Below, piece by piece: positions 48,910 to 61,900 of a stretch of DNA of 64,000 nt (positions are counted from its first letter, which is position 1; the number at the start of each line of letters is the position of its first letter). This DNA is from Liolophura sinensis (taxonomy: Eukaryota; Mollusca; Polyplacophora; Chitonida; Chitonidae). The position numbers and the translations under genes are program-made. The notes beneath the pieces were generated by a model. The model ran no database searches. It was not told where the DNA came from and worked only from the letters and a program-made list of their open reading frames with translations. Location: the NCBI RefSeq assembly GCF_032854445.1, contig NC_088296.1:124001-188000 (forward strand). The letters run 5' to 3'.

Positions 48910-49300
48910 TCATATAATCGACATAATTAAACAGTATAAACCTCAATCAAATCCTTGGTTTTCCGCCGGGAAGAAATATCCTGCCGGCGTACCGACAGTG
49001 TTAGAGGTTCACCCACAGACTGAGGGTAGAGTCTATGTAAGGACACGCCCTTAGTGGTCTGTCTACCTTGAGTCGATGTGAGGACAACCAGACCAACTAG
49101 ACAGTGTCTGACAGTCGGTAACACCTTCAAGTAAAGACAACTCCGAAAACGGACAAAAACAAAATACACATACTCCGTCTTACAGAACTTACCTTTTGAC
49201 ACAAGGGCCACCGTTCTTCACAACTTGATAAAACTGCTCAGATTGAAATAGAAAATATTTAGTTCTGAGAGATGCACGTGATCTGTGCCGGGGAGGTAAA
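48910..49300 (-). promoter_or_regulatory. Conserved upstream module, copy c, unit 2
   Basis: Counterpart of 14390-14790. The donor-like site reads AAAAG/GTAAGTTCTG on the minus strand, closer to consensus than in unit 1. Confidence 0.35.
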
Positions 49301-50763
49301 TCCCTCAGAATGTTTGTAGACATTTATGCATTTTTGACATCTTCAACTTTATATGCCAATGTTATATTTTAACAATCAAACAATTTCCCACAAAATTACC
49401 TTAAGAGACGGGTTCAAAACATATGTAAGTGTTATCACTTTTGGCTCCAAACAGAATACATTGAAAATAGAGTTGAGAAATGTAGGATGGATTTTCAGCA
49501 AACAGCATAAGGATATTGGGCTATAGCTACAACAATTGTTCATCTATTCTAGCGGCATTACCCTCGTGGGGCCTTGCGAGTGAAATCAGGCCCCTGGGTA
49601 ACATTGTCGTAACAGTCGACTAACCTAAAGCTCCCCTATGTGACCCCTTTGACTATAATAGACCCATGTCTCCTAGGGCTGTGGAGTACCTGTTGATCAC
49701 GGAGTAACTGTTCGCTGAGTTGCGACCCTTAATGGAAGAGGACGGGATCCCAGTGACGGAGGGCGTGTTGGTCTTGCGAGATTTTCAAGCCCAACATTGC
49801 ACATGGCTCTTACTTAGATAGAGACGGGAGTTGGGATCGGCCCGGTTCGACCAATCGGCTGTAGCAGATAGGCTCCGAGCTGAAATTTCACGGGGTTGTT
49901 ATTGTCAAGTGATTCACAAATCAAAAAACTGACAGTAACAGCAAACTTAATAAGCACTTATTGACATCTAATAAACCTTGTGTTTCTAACTCGATCTCAG
50001 TTTGCCCGCACAGTGTTCAAGTAGATTTTATCTGGTCCAAACATGTGCTACCATTTTTGTTAATGTCAAGGATGAAGCCAAGGATTAAGAAGCTGAAAAT
50101 GTTTTAAGATTTTCAAGGTCTACAAGTTGTACAAGTTTGCTATTGGGTGAAAATGAATCAAACAGGCAGGACACAAACGAAAAGCTCAGAAAGTATTTCT
50201 TATGTGACTGTATGTTAACTGTGATGACATCACAGCACTTTAGGTAATTCTATATCAATGACGGCTTAGATATTGCATTTAACATCATCTTTTGACCTAA
50301 TTCTGGTTAAGGTGTGTTCCTAGGGGGGCGTATAAATTGCTACTGTTTACGCATTTATATGAACAGCTAGAAAAAAACCCTGACTGAGGTAAACTGAGAG
50401 GAAGCCGTATTTCACCAGATATGTGTGACCATTTGCCAGCTATCATATTGTCATCGCTGTTCTGATTTTACTTTCAATGTTGTACGTCTTTAATTATATT
50501 AGATGTATACACAACAATCCCATTGTAAACACAAACATCAGACATACATGTACAAAAACCTCACAGCGAATACAAGAAGAATACCATTGTTTGTTGTTTT
50601 ACCGCTTATTAATACTGTTAACAACGAAAAAGTCGCATAGTCTTTTGTGTGGAAGTGATCATGTAAAATCTGTAACAACCTAAGTGCTTTACGTGTTCAG
50701 TTACTCAGTTTCCTCCAGTCCACCAGGCAGTATAATGTAGTAAACAGGTGTATGAGTCAATCT

Positions 50764-50931
50764 GATTAACCTTCTCGCACAGAGAACAACATGGGATCTT
50801 ATCCTCAACCTTTACAGCAGCAGAGAACCTCTCCACTATTTCTGCCAGATAAAAGTTCGGAGGCCGGCCGGCCACACCTTCTATCCCCAGATTGGTTGGT
50901 GTCCGACATGCAGGGCATGAGACTTGACTTA
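50764..50931 (-). pseudogene. TRIM RING/B-box exon relic, unit 2
   Basis: Frame reads CPACRTPTNLGIEGVAGRPP, NFYLAEIVERFSAAVKVEDK, IPCCSLCEKVNQ. This is a fragment covering the last RING cysteines and start of B-box 1. It is not linked to any coiled-coil or SPRY exon downstream on the minus strand. Confidence 0.88.
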
Positions 50932-51256
50932 ATGTGATAATTTGGCCTAGTGTGTGGACTACAGTGGTTAAGAAGGAGACGTGACACACATATAAGGATT
51001 TGGCAAATCGTGGAGGAGAGTTGACTCCATATGATAATGGCTAGTTGTACTGGCTATGTATGCAGCACAGACACACGTTACCCGCAACAAAAGATCCTCA
51101 GCAAAACCTTCAGCATCACCCTGTATATCTAGTGACAAGATCAACAGAATTAAAATGCATGAACGTGAATTCTTTTCCGTCTAAAGGAAGTATTCTCACG
51201 TTCTAATGACAGTGAGAGAGGTGGACACATAGGCTGAGGTTAGAGTCTCTACAAGC

Positions 51257-51311
51257 ACACGTACACGCATGCACACACACGTACACGCATGCACACACAC
51301 GAACACACACG

Positions 51312-51377
<66 letters not shown>

Positions 51378-51387
51378 CACTCACACG
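51257..51387 (+). repeat. (CA)n microsatellite, unit 2
   Basis: CA run with interruptions (ACGTACACGCATGC repeated twice at the left edge, AAACAC, ACTCAC near the right). Confidence 0.95.
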
Positions 51388-51439
51388 TTTACGTAATACC
51401 TTATTGCTTATACCTTATTTTGAAGACATTACCACTTCG

Positions 51440-51650
51440 TCCTCTTCTCCTGTCGTTCGTGGGAAGGCCTGCCAACAACCTTTGTATAGTCGTTGGTTTA
51501 CCAAGGGGCTTAGCCCAGTTTCCTGCCACCATAATGCTGGACATGGTCATATAAGTGAAATATTCTTGAATACGTCCACCATAATGCTGGACATGGTCAT
51601 ATAAGTGAAATATTCTTGAATACGTCGTCAAACACCAATCGAATGAAGAA
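51440..51650 (+). repeat. SINE 3' fragment with 50-bp internal duplication, unit 2
   Basis: Counterpart of 17930-18105. A 50-bp segment beginning CCACCATAATGCTGG is tandemly repeated at 51526 and 51576, perfectly, which unit 1 lacks. Confidence 0.85.
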
Positions 51651-51721
51651 ATAAGTTACTTCGCCCTCCTCCACACACTAATGTGTTGTATCTTGAATCT
51701 GTTTTTCTTTCTGTTTATGTA

Positions 51722-51722
51722 A

Positions 51723-51820
<98 letters not shown>

Positions 51821-51962
51821 GTGTGTGTGTGTGCGTGTGTGTGTGTGTGTGTGTAAATATCTTTCCTTTTATTCTATATTTATGACGTGTAGTATGTGTG
51901 CTTCCACCCTGCTACTGTTTCAACACTTTATCTTCTGTGATCTCAGGTGAGGGTATGTATGT
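51722..51962 (+). repeat. (AT)n/(GT)n stretch and flanking DNA, unit 2 only
   Basis: About 95 bp of AT repeat, then a GT run with GCGTG interruptions, then about 110 bp of unique DNA. Unit 1 goes directly from the TTTCTGTTTAT-type sequence to CATTCTTTCTG. Either expansion and insertion here or loss from unit 1. Confidence 0.85.
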
Positions 51963-52284
51963 CATTCTTTCTGGAGGTGTATGTGCGTTTGGGAGCTAAT
52001 TAAAAAGATATATACACTGTTGGGATGGAGACATGGTTGCGGCAGTGGCTGTCTTGGAGGAGCATATCTCACTTCTTCGTTTTCTCTCGTCATCTTCCAT
52101 CCTTCCGACACAGGTCAGAGTTATATGTATGCTCTTAGCCTTGTCATACGATTCCTCGGGGCACCCACATAGGGCAATAATATGTACTGATTAGCCTTCC
52201 TGCCCTCAGGCATTAGCGAATGATCAATTTAAAAATCTATTAATGAAAAAAAAAAAACAGAAAATTTTACAATGTTATATTAGG

Positions 52285-53090
52285 GGGTTGTGTTGAGTGT
52301 GTTAGATGCGATGCTCAGGTAAGAAGGTTGTGCTGTGTAGAATGTGATACCAAGGTAAGTACGCTGTGTTGAGTATGTTGGGTGTGATGCGAGTTCAAGT
52401 CCAGGTCATGCTGGTTTCCTCCCCGGCCGTACATGGGAAGGTCTATCAGCAACCTGCTGATGGTCGTGCGTTTCCACGGGCTCTGCCCGGTTTCCTCTTA
52501 TCACAATGCTGGTCGCCGTCTTATAGGTAAAACATTCTTGAGTACGGGGTAAAACACCATTTGAATAAATAAATAAATCAGGTATAGACCTTGCGTTGGC
52601 TGTTTGATGTGATGCCCAGGTATAGAGGACATTGTGTTGGGTGTGTTGGGTGTGATGCCCAGGAAAGGACGTTGTGTTTTGATAGAAGTGATGCCAAGGT
52701 AAGTATGTCGTGTTTAGTGTGTTGGTGTGATGCCCAGGCAAGAACAATGTATTGAGTGTTTGATGTGATGCTCAGGTAAGAACTTTGTGTTGTGTTGGAT
52801 GAGATGCCTAGGTAGGGACGTTGTGTTGAGTGGGTTGGGTGTGATGCCCAGGTAAGGACGTTGTGTTGTGTTGGATGTGATGCTCAGGTAAGAACGTTGT
52901 GTTGAGTGTATTGGATGTGATGCTCAGGTAAGTAGGCTGTATTGAGTGTATTGGATGTTATGCTCAGGTAAGTACGCTGTGTTGAGTATATTGGATGTGA
53001 TGCTCAGGTAAGTACGCTGCGTTGAGTGAATAGGATGTGATGCTCAGGTAAGTACGCTGTGTTGAGTGAATAGGATGTGATGCTCAACAC
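52285..53090 (+). repeat. About 40-bp CAGGTAAG-rich minisatellite, unit 2
   Basis: Shorter counterpart of 18510-19615, with the same nested SINE fragment at 52388-52580. The block of units bearing CACAGGTATGG in unit 1 is missing. Confidence 0.85.
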
Positions 53091-53324
53091 GGCTTCAGAT
53101 ATACCTTGGCTGACTGTGTGGATATGTTAGGCAATGATTCTACACAGTAGACTCTGTATTAAAATTATTTGCATTTATCAGCATTTCTGACGATGAGGAG
53201 TATTAGCCTATATAACAGTTCGTTATTACATTTTCTAGATTATACATTATTAAGATACTGTGCATTTCAAGTGTTAATCAAGGATTAGGTCTTTTTAAAC
53301 TGGTTTAAAAATCTGTCTATGTGG

Positions 53325-53930
53325 ACCAGGTATCGGTGTGTGTGTGTGCATAGGGCATGGGGCAACAGATGGAAACCCAGTACACCCAGGGAATATACAT
53401 TGCGTGTGTGTGGGCATTAGTTAATATACGGACCAGGCATCAAAGAGGAAACCCACCACACCTGAGACGATGCACGTCCTCCAACATCTGGACCAGGTAT
53501 CGAAGAGGAAACCCACTCCACTTAAGAAGATAAATTTCCTGTAATGTTTGTATCAGGTATTATACAAAGAGAAAATCCTCCGCAACTGAGATTTATCTAT
53601 TTATTTATTTCATTAGTTTTTACTCCGTACTCAAGAATAATTCACTTCTACGACGGCGGCCAGCACTACGGTGGTAGGAAACCGGGCTCCACACCTGAGA
53701 AGATACAGATCAGTTGATATTTTGAGCAGTAATATATGGACCCGGTGGTATACAAAACGACCCCCGGAGAAGATACACGTTCGGTAATATGAGGACCAGA
53801 AATACGACAGAGAAAACTCATTACATCTGAGAATATTCGTTTCAGGAATTATGTAGAGCAGGAATCAGAAAAAGGAGGAAAAGTCAGCATATGTCAGAAA
53901 ATACTCATCAGAGAATGTTTGTACCAGAAA
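53325..53930 (+). repeat. About 60-bp degenerate minisatellite, unit 2
   Basis: Counterpart of 19840-20520, shorter by at least one repeat, with the same SINE 3' end inside (about 53590-53690). Confidence 0.65.
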
Positions 53931-53934
53931 TTGA

Positions 53935-56425
53935 ACTGATTTCACTTAAGGGAAAGGATTAAATAGAGAGGATGATTACTGAAATGACCAAAAGCTGGGT
54001 AGCTGTTTCCAGTGTGCATCATCGAGATTTCATCGCTGCGAAAAAAAGAAAATCATGTGGACGTGTTAAAGTATTATGAACCTCGGCAGTTACACACAGT
54101 TCTGAAAAATCCGTGTGTATCATTCAACTCGTTGTCACATCTGCGACTTAACATGGGTTCCAGGGCAGTTTCAAATCGATTGAAATAGGACTGGGAGCGG
54201 ATGCTGGAATATCGCCGAAGACTACAATGTTTTTCCATACCCATGAATGGTCATGTGTTTTTGTTTTTGATGCACTCGAAAAGAGCTATCTGTCTTCTTT
54301 CCTCAGTACAAGCACAGTTATCTCCCTTGAGTCAATTCACATTTATCTTGAGTTGGACACAGACCCCCATTACAACTTCCGTTTTTCGGTAGGGACAATC
54401 ATAGTTCTGTGTATTTTAGGGCGTAAAGTCTTTTTTTGCTGCCAGCCTGCCGTTTTTGGTGTACAGGTGCATGCTTGGTATCAAAATGATGGAAATTGTC
54501 CAAGCTTTAAGCAGATATGAGTTTTAATGATGAAAGTTTGAAATTCTGGGCGAGAGGACACAAGGAGACAGGTGGTGATGAGGCTGCGAGTGACGTTGGC
54601 GTTGCTAGGCACCCCTCCCAGTTGCAGGCATAGAAAAGTCCAGATTTTGACAGTCAACCTATGTCAACATTTTTATGGCTTCTTTCTCACAGGCTGGTCC
54701 AGGTATGTACCAAAGCTTATTGGCCACGGAATGTTTGGGACTGAGCTACAGCACTAAACGTTAACATTGTCGCTTATGGAAAACTAATGGGGGTCTGTGA
54801 GCAGTTGAGTTAAAATCCTTTGGATCTTGGTAATACAGTTCATTAATAGTGAACAAATCCCTCCAGGAATCATATAAGTTAAACTTGAACGTGTTGAATG
54901 TGAAATTGGTATCAGTAAATCTTTGAATACGGTTTATGATTTAAGAGTGTATTACTACATTTCAATGAAACTACAACTCAAGCATTCAAACGACGATTAC
55001 TTAATGCACAATCACATATTTATTTACCGTATTTTTTAGAAGAGCACAGAAATACTGAATAGCGAATGGCAAATGTCACCGAGTCATACATGAATACAAT
55101 AATAACAGTAAGCAGATGAAATGTCACAGCGCGCTTCTGTACAACACGTCATCATGACCAGAGGTTGTCATCGCTAAAATAATGGTGACGAAACCACTTT
55201 TTCTGCGTAAAATATATCCCGTACAACGATAAGTTTCAGAAATCAAAGATGATTTGACAACTAATACTGAGTCGAATATGTCCTTCATAAACACTGTTGC
55301 TAGTTTTAAAATACATCTATGGGAACCACGGACTCAAACACACAATGACAAAGTCACAGATGACAACAGAAGACCTTTCAATACACGGTTTGATGTGCAC
55401 ATTAAGTTGGAGACGTCTTGGAGGTTAGAGTTAAAATGAAACAATCGTCCCATTCTTCACAGCACACAAAGTCAAACATGACCATTAACATGTGAAGTTA
55501 ATTAAACATAAGAAGGAGGCAGCTCATGTTGTCGTTATTCATACATGTAAGAAATAAAACAGAATCCACGTTAATACATGTACAACAAAAGTGATAAGAT
55601 ACATCACTGAAAAATTGTGGACAGGATTGTTTACATCAAACTTTGAAAATCAACACCAAAGATAAACGGTGTAACAACTATACACCTATCAGTTCACCGG
55701 ACTAAGCACATCCAAGTCAAACACAATCTATATTCTGAACAAAATCCTTAAACAACCGACACACAGCATACATGTAATCAACGTATATACATGTATTAAT
55801 ACAAGCATATAATACAGCTAAAACATATGATTTGCACTGGGCGAAATTATCACAATGTCATCATATATAATCACCAGACACGGTGTAATACTTACAGGAT
55901 AGGATCTACCTGGGCAGAGATTACAATGTCAGTAATGCATATCATCTAACCTCACAGTACTTACAACGAAATCTCACTTAAAGGAAATATTTATAATTTG
56001 AAATATAAATGGTTAGCATCCTTCCAGACACTGCTTACATACATAAAAAGAGTTTTTAAACACATTTCTGTTACACTTCTGCAACACGTATTGGTTTTTA
56101 TTCATAAAAGACAATGTGCATGTCTAGTAACTAAGATATGTGTTTATTATGGTAAACACATGAGATATTTACATTGTAATAGGGTGGATATATTAAGGAA
56201 AAGACATATTTCAAAAACAACTGATTATACTGAGTGCAGACAGTTGATAAACATATCAAATTGTTTAATGTTGTAAACAATTGACATGTTTTTACTCCAA
56301 TGTGCTACACTGTTCATGTATTTAATCCAGCTATGGCTAGGTACCTGTAATGTTAATGTGTTAGTAAAGGCAAAGTTTCAGTAAACAAATTAAAACCAAA
56401 AAATGGCCAAACATACAGGAAAAAA
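53935..56425 (+). other. Intergenic DNA, no supported gene (unit 2)
   Basis: Counterpart of 20530-22975. The 97-codon frame at 54227-54520 is again open. Small indels elsewhere (for example 54741-54770 extra relative to unit 1) show no frame constraint. Confidence 0.4.
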
Positions 56426-58369
56426 TCATTGATTGGTGTTAAGGCCGCACATACCTCTACCACAACTGAGAACATTATGGTGGGAGGAAACCGGGCAAAG
56501 TCTGGGAGAACACATGACTATCCGCAGTTTTCTACCAGACCTTCATTAATTTACGGCTGGAGAGGGAGCCAGCATTTGTAAGAGGCTCCTGGATCATAAC
56601 GCCAGACTGGCACGCTAACCAAACATGTCGTGTTGGACGTATGATTAGCCATACCTTACAGGATAGGTCAATGGAAGAAATTTTTTGTTTGCATTCTGTC
56701 TAAACAAACTTCTATTAAAATAGAAAAAAAACACCTGTTGAAGTATGGCACTTTCCTGGAGGGTCTGTTGGCTTTCGCTCAAAGAGATAACTTGAAAAGA
56801 CAGGTTATATCCTTCACAGACATGAGGTGAACACCTCAGTGTAAGGTATAAACGAGGTGTATATGGGGTTTGCATCTCAAGTACAACTCAGTGTGAGGTA
56901 TAGTGGAGATGTACACCCCATCTATGTTATCGGAGGTGTACAGTTGGTTTGCGCGCTAGCAAACTTTACAACATTAAATATGCTAATGCTGTGTTTCAAA
57001 TAGGTCTGAAAGTTGATCTGCTTCTCACGTTTCATGAAATTTGATTAAATGTGCTGTCTGGGAAACAATAATAATAAAAAGTTGTTGAGTTTTTGTAATT
57101 CATTTCTACAGGTACAAGTGGGGATAGGCTAAGTAATTCCTACATAACTTCTGCGCAGCTGAGTAAAGGTGGTAAAATTTTACAATCTAAGGACAACACT
57201 TGTTGCATTTTAATGTAATACAGGGTAAATGTTTATTTCTGCAAATTTTCCTTTTGACAGGAAAGAAATATAAACCCCATTCTCCACAAAACATCCTATC
57301 CCAGACTCTTACGTGTAGAGTATCAACCCAGGTGGGCTACTACAGACAGCCCTGAACTTTGATTTTTGCCATTGGACATGTAAGATTTTGGTTATAGTGC
57401 CAAATTCATATAAAGATATTACTAACAAAAAATTTTAAAACTTGTCCTTTTTATAGGTTAAAAATGCGCAATTCAGGAAACTGGGTCCAAGACTTGCCTC
57501 CGAACTGAAGAAGGAGGACTGATTGGATAAAACTGACACAGAGGCATTTAAGTTATTCATACACTATCAATTTCTGCTGTGCTACTTTGCATCTAACATG
57601 TCAAAATAAAATACATCAGAGGTTTAATTGTTTTGGATAGAATTGAAAACTTCCCCCCTGCCAGAGTTATTACCCACCTCACTGGAGGTTACCAAGGTAA
57701 GAAAATGTTATGACTTCACTTTCAACCACTACAGCTAAAAAAGTGGTAGCTGAGAATATTGTAGACAAAAGTACAAGCTGCATGTAGAGGTATGGCAAGG
57801 TACCATGCGAAAGTTAGGGTATATACATATTTTTCACGTTGAAGATTTAATACATAATCATAAACGAAAATCAATGCTCTGGTCTAAGCTAAAAGGGTAA
57901 GGCATATTTCTCTCATTTAGTTTTTTTCTTAGGAATTAAAGTTACATAACACAACAAAAATTACTACATGTACCATGTTGACAATATGTATTGTCATGTA
58001 TAAACTGTGGCCCGTTTTGCTCAGTGACACTCCTGATTATGCTGATTTACAAGTCGCCATCACTAAAAAATAAAACTACCCAGCCATTATCTACATCTAT
58101 TTTGTTTGGAAGAAAACTGACATTGATGTTCAGGACAAGTGAAACAGACTGTGTGTATAACTACACCAAGATGTAAGCTTGTGACAGATCACTGACCACT
58201 TTGCAGAAGAAGCTATACATACTGAATTAGCCACAGTGCTGACATTAACTAAAACATCAATACACAAACTGGTCTGTCTTTTTTTTTTTTTTTTTTAAAC
58301 CTAACAAAACAGTCTCCTTCAACACATGATAACATGATGGAAAGGATGTAATAAATAATTACCTGATGG

Positions 58370-58944
58370 TCAGGAAGTGCTTATCATATCACAGAGAACT
58401 GGAGGCAGAGTTGCAGAGTCACCCGTTACCAGACGAGTAGACACAGATCCATGCCTGACATAAAACCCAACCGATGGCACGAGAGGCTCTGTGACGATAA
58501 CATCACTGACAGTGTACATTACCTGGTTGTTGTCACAGTCCAGGACTGTCAGTGTGTGCTCATCACAGTCCAGGTACACACCCAGGTGAGGAGGTCGTGT
58601 GTAACGTCTCCACTGTAGATAGTCAGGTTTGATCTCACCACCACCACTGTGCCTATAACACTTGACCTTATCACCACGGTACTCCATCCCAATGTACCAG
58701 GAGTTACGGCCAGGGTCTGTCTCCTCACTCACATCACAGCTCTCCTGTGTCACTCCTACACGACAGTCACAGATATGTGAACAGGTGATGTGTATCTCCC
58801 AGTAGTACCTGCCCGTCTGGTAACGCCCGCCTGTCACAGCTCTCCTCCACCTCCCCCAGGACAAGCCCTCAGCCTTTACCACACAGCCGCTGTCAGTGAT
58901 TCTCAGATTCCTGTCGTCTGTCTCTGTGAATCTCAGCGTCGGCT
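58370..58944 (-). CDS. TRIM gene C exon 7: SPRY domain
   Basis: Acceptor TTTTTGCAG/AGCCG at 58945-58946. One codon longer than gene B's SPRY after three single-codon indels. The framework (RYQTGRYYWEIHI, CRVGVTQES, LGVYLDCDE, LTVLDCDNNQ) is unchanged, while loops differ: for example MEYRGDKVKCYRHSGGG against MVYYGDVVWCHNLHGG. Confidence 0.93.
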
Positions 58945-61900
58945 CTGCAAAAACACAACAGTAGCAGCATAAACAACAGCAAACCATAAACACACGCTGT
59001 AAGACTGAGGTGTAAATACCTGTACACATACCGTGGTTTTAATTCTCAACACAACCTCTTTGAATAAAATGACATAGGCTACATTGCTGACACGAATTTA
59101 ATTTATACACAGATCTCTGTCATTTTCAGCCAGTATGAAAGAGTTGAACTTCGACAAGGATCCGTCACTAAATGACGGGTAGCCCTAAGACATAGGCTAA
59201 ATACTGGGTTAAAATACAGGCTTTTAGCGATCTAATTTGTTTAAAATTTATCACCTACAACAAGAATAATACCTTCCTCTATCCAGTCATTGGTTTTAGT
59301 TGTCAGTTATGGCACATTTGAACACACAATTCACTCTGAAGCTGTAGTAGGTCTGTTGTCATTCGTGGCGTACCAAAACCGCCTGTGTAATAAGGGAGGT
59401 AACTCGCCACACATAACTTACCAAGTGACTTTCATTGTCACAATACCCCCAAAGACTATTTAATCCACCAGAAGTAGTCAGCTAAATTTTCTTCAATTTG
59501 CCATTTTTTTAAAAAATAAAAAAATATTTTAATATTAACAACAAACTTATATTAAGGGAGGAGGGACATGTAAACCTCATACTCTTATACATGGAATCTA
59601 TATCCTTTAGCATTAATAATGAAACAGATATAAGGGCATTTTTTCTCATTTATTTCCCCTTTGAAGTAAGTGTTTGACTACATTTGAATCTAGTAAATAA
59701 TGGCGAATTTTTGCTTGAATACATGTGTCAGTAATAATTAGGGGGCCTCCGTGGTTCAGTTGGTTAGCGCGCTAGCGCAGCGTAATGAAACAGAAGGCTC
59801 TCACCATGCACTGCGGTCGCTGTGAGTTCCAGCTCATGCTGGCCTCCTCTTCGGCCGTTCGTATAAAGGTCTACCAACAACCTGCAGATGGTCGTGGGTT
59901 TCCACCGGGCTATGCCCAGTTTCCTCCCACCATAATGCTTGCTGCCGTCGTCTAAGTGAAATATTCTTGAGTACGGCGTAAAGCACAAAAAATTGGGTGC
60001 AATATGTTATCTGTCCTGCACTAAGAGTGTACACCTGCTCTTGTACACATGGGGTAAACATCACCCAGACACCACAGAATACACGAACACCAGTCCTGAT
60101 CTAACATTACACCCGCTGATTTGTAAATAAAAGGTAGACACTGATGGCTTCACTACCATCTGTTCTGATCTAATTTTGCAGCTGCTGATATATAATTCTG
60201 CTATGTACCTTCCTCTTTTTGTGACTTCTGGGCCAGCTGTACATTAATCTGAATCTCCTGTGCACATCCTACTGTGTACTTCACATTAGCCTGTGTCTTC
60301 TGAGCACACCTTAATGTATACCTCACATTAGCCTATGTCTTCTGTGCACATCCTACTGTATACCTCACATTAGCCTATGTCTTCTGTGCCCACCCTACTG
60401 TATAACTCACATTAGCCTATGTCTTCTGTGCACACCCTACTGTATACCTCACATTAGCCTGTGTCTTCTGTGCACACCCTACTGTATACCTCACATTAGC
60501 CTGTGTCTTCTGTGCACATCCTTCTGTAAAACTCACATTAGCCTGTGTCTTCTGTGCACATCCAACTGTACAACTCACATTAGCCTGTGTCTTCTGTGCA
60601 CATCCTACTGTATATCTCACATTAGCCGTTGTCTTCTAAGCACACCCTACTGTATATCTCACATTAGCCTGTGTCTTCTAAGCACACCCTACTGTAAAAC
60701 TCACATTAGCCTGTGTCTTCTGTGCACATCCTACTGTACAACTCACATTAGCCTGTGTCTTCTGTGCACACCCTACTGTATAACTCACCTTAGCCTGTGT
60801 CTTCTGTGCACACCTTAATGTATACATCACATTAGCCTGTGTCTTCTGTGCACATCCTACTGTACAACTCACATTAGCCTATGTCTTCTGTGCCCACCCT
60901 ACTGTATAACTCACATTAGCATATGTTTTCTGTGCCCACCCTACTGTATAACTCACACTAGCCTATGTCTTCTGTGCACACCCTACTGTATACCTCACAT
61001 TAGCCTGTGTCTTCTGTGCACACCCTACTGTATAACTCACCTTAGCCTGTGTCTTCTGTGCACATCCTACTGTATACCTCACATTAGCCTGTGTCTTCTG
61101 TGCACACCCTACTGTATAACTCACCTTAGCCTGTGTCTCCTGTGCACACCTTAATGTATACCTCACATTAGCCTGTGTCTTCTGTGCACATCCTACTGTA
61201 TAACTCACATTAGCCTATGTCTTCTGTGCCCACCCTACTGTATAACTCACACTAGCCTATGTCTTCTGTGCCCACCCTACTGTATAACTCACATTAGCCT
61301 GTGTCTTCTGTGCACACCCTACTGTATACCTCACATTAGCCTGTGTCTTCTGTGCACACCCTACTGTATAACTCACATTAGTCTGTGTCTTCTGTGCACA
61401 CCCTACTGAATACCTAACATTAGCCTGTGTCTTCTGTGCACACTCTACTGTATACCTCACATTAGCCTGTGTCTTCTGTGCACATCTTACTGTATAACTC
61501 ACATTAGCCTATGTCTTCTGTGCCCACCCTACTGTATAACTCACATTAGCCTGTGTCTTCTGTGCACACCCTACTGTATACCTGACATTAGCCTATGTCT
61601 TCTGTGTACACCCTACTGTATAACTCACATTAGTCTGTGTCTTCTGTGCACACCCTACTGAATACCTAACATTAGCCTGTGTCTTCTGTGCACACTCTAC
61701 CGTATACCTCACATTAGCCTGTGTCTTCTGTGCACACCCTACTGTATATCTCACATTAGCCTGTGTCTTCTGTGCACATCTTACTGTATACCTCACATTA
61801 GTCTGTGTCTTATGTGCACACCTTACTGTATACCTCACATTAGCCTGTGTCTTCTGTGCACATCCTACTGTATAACTCACATTAGCCTGTGTCTTCTGTG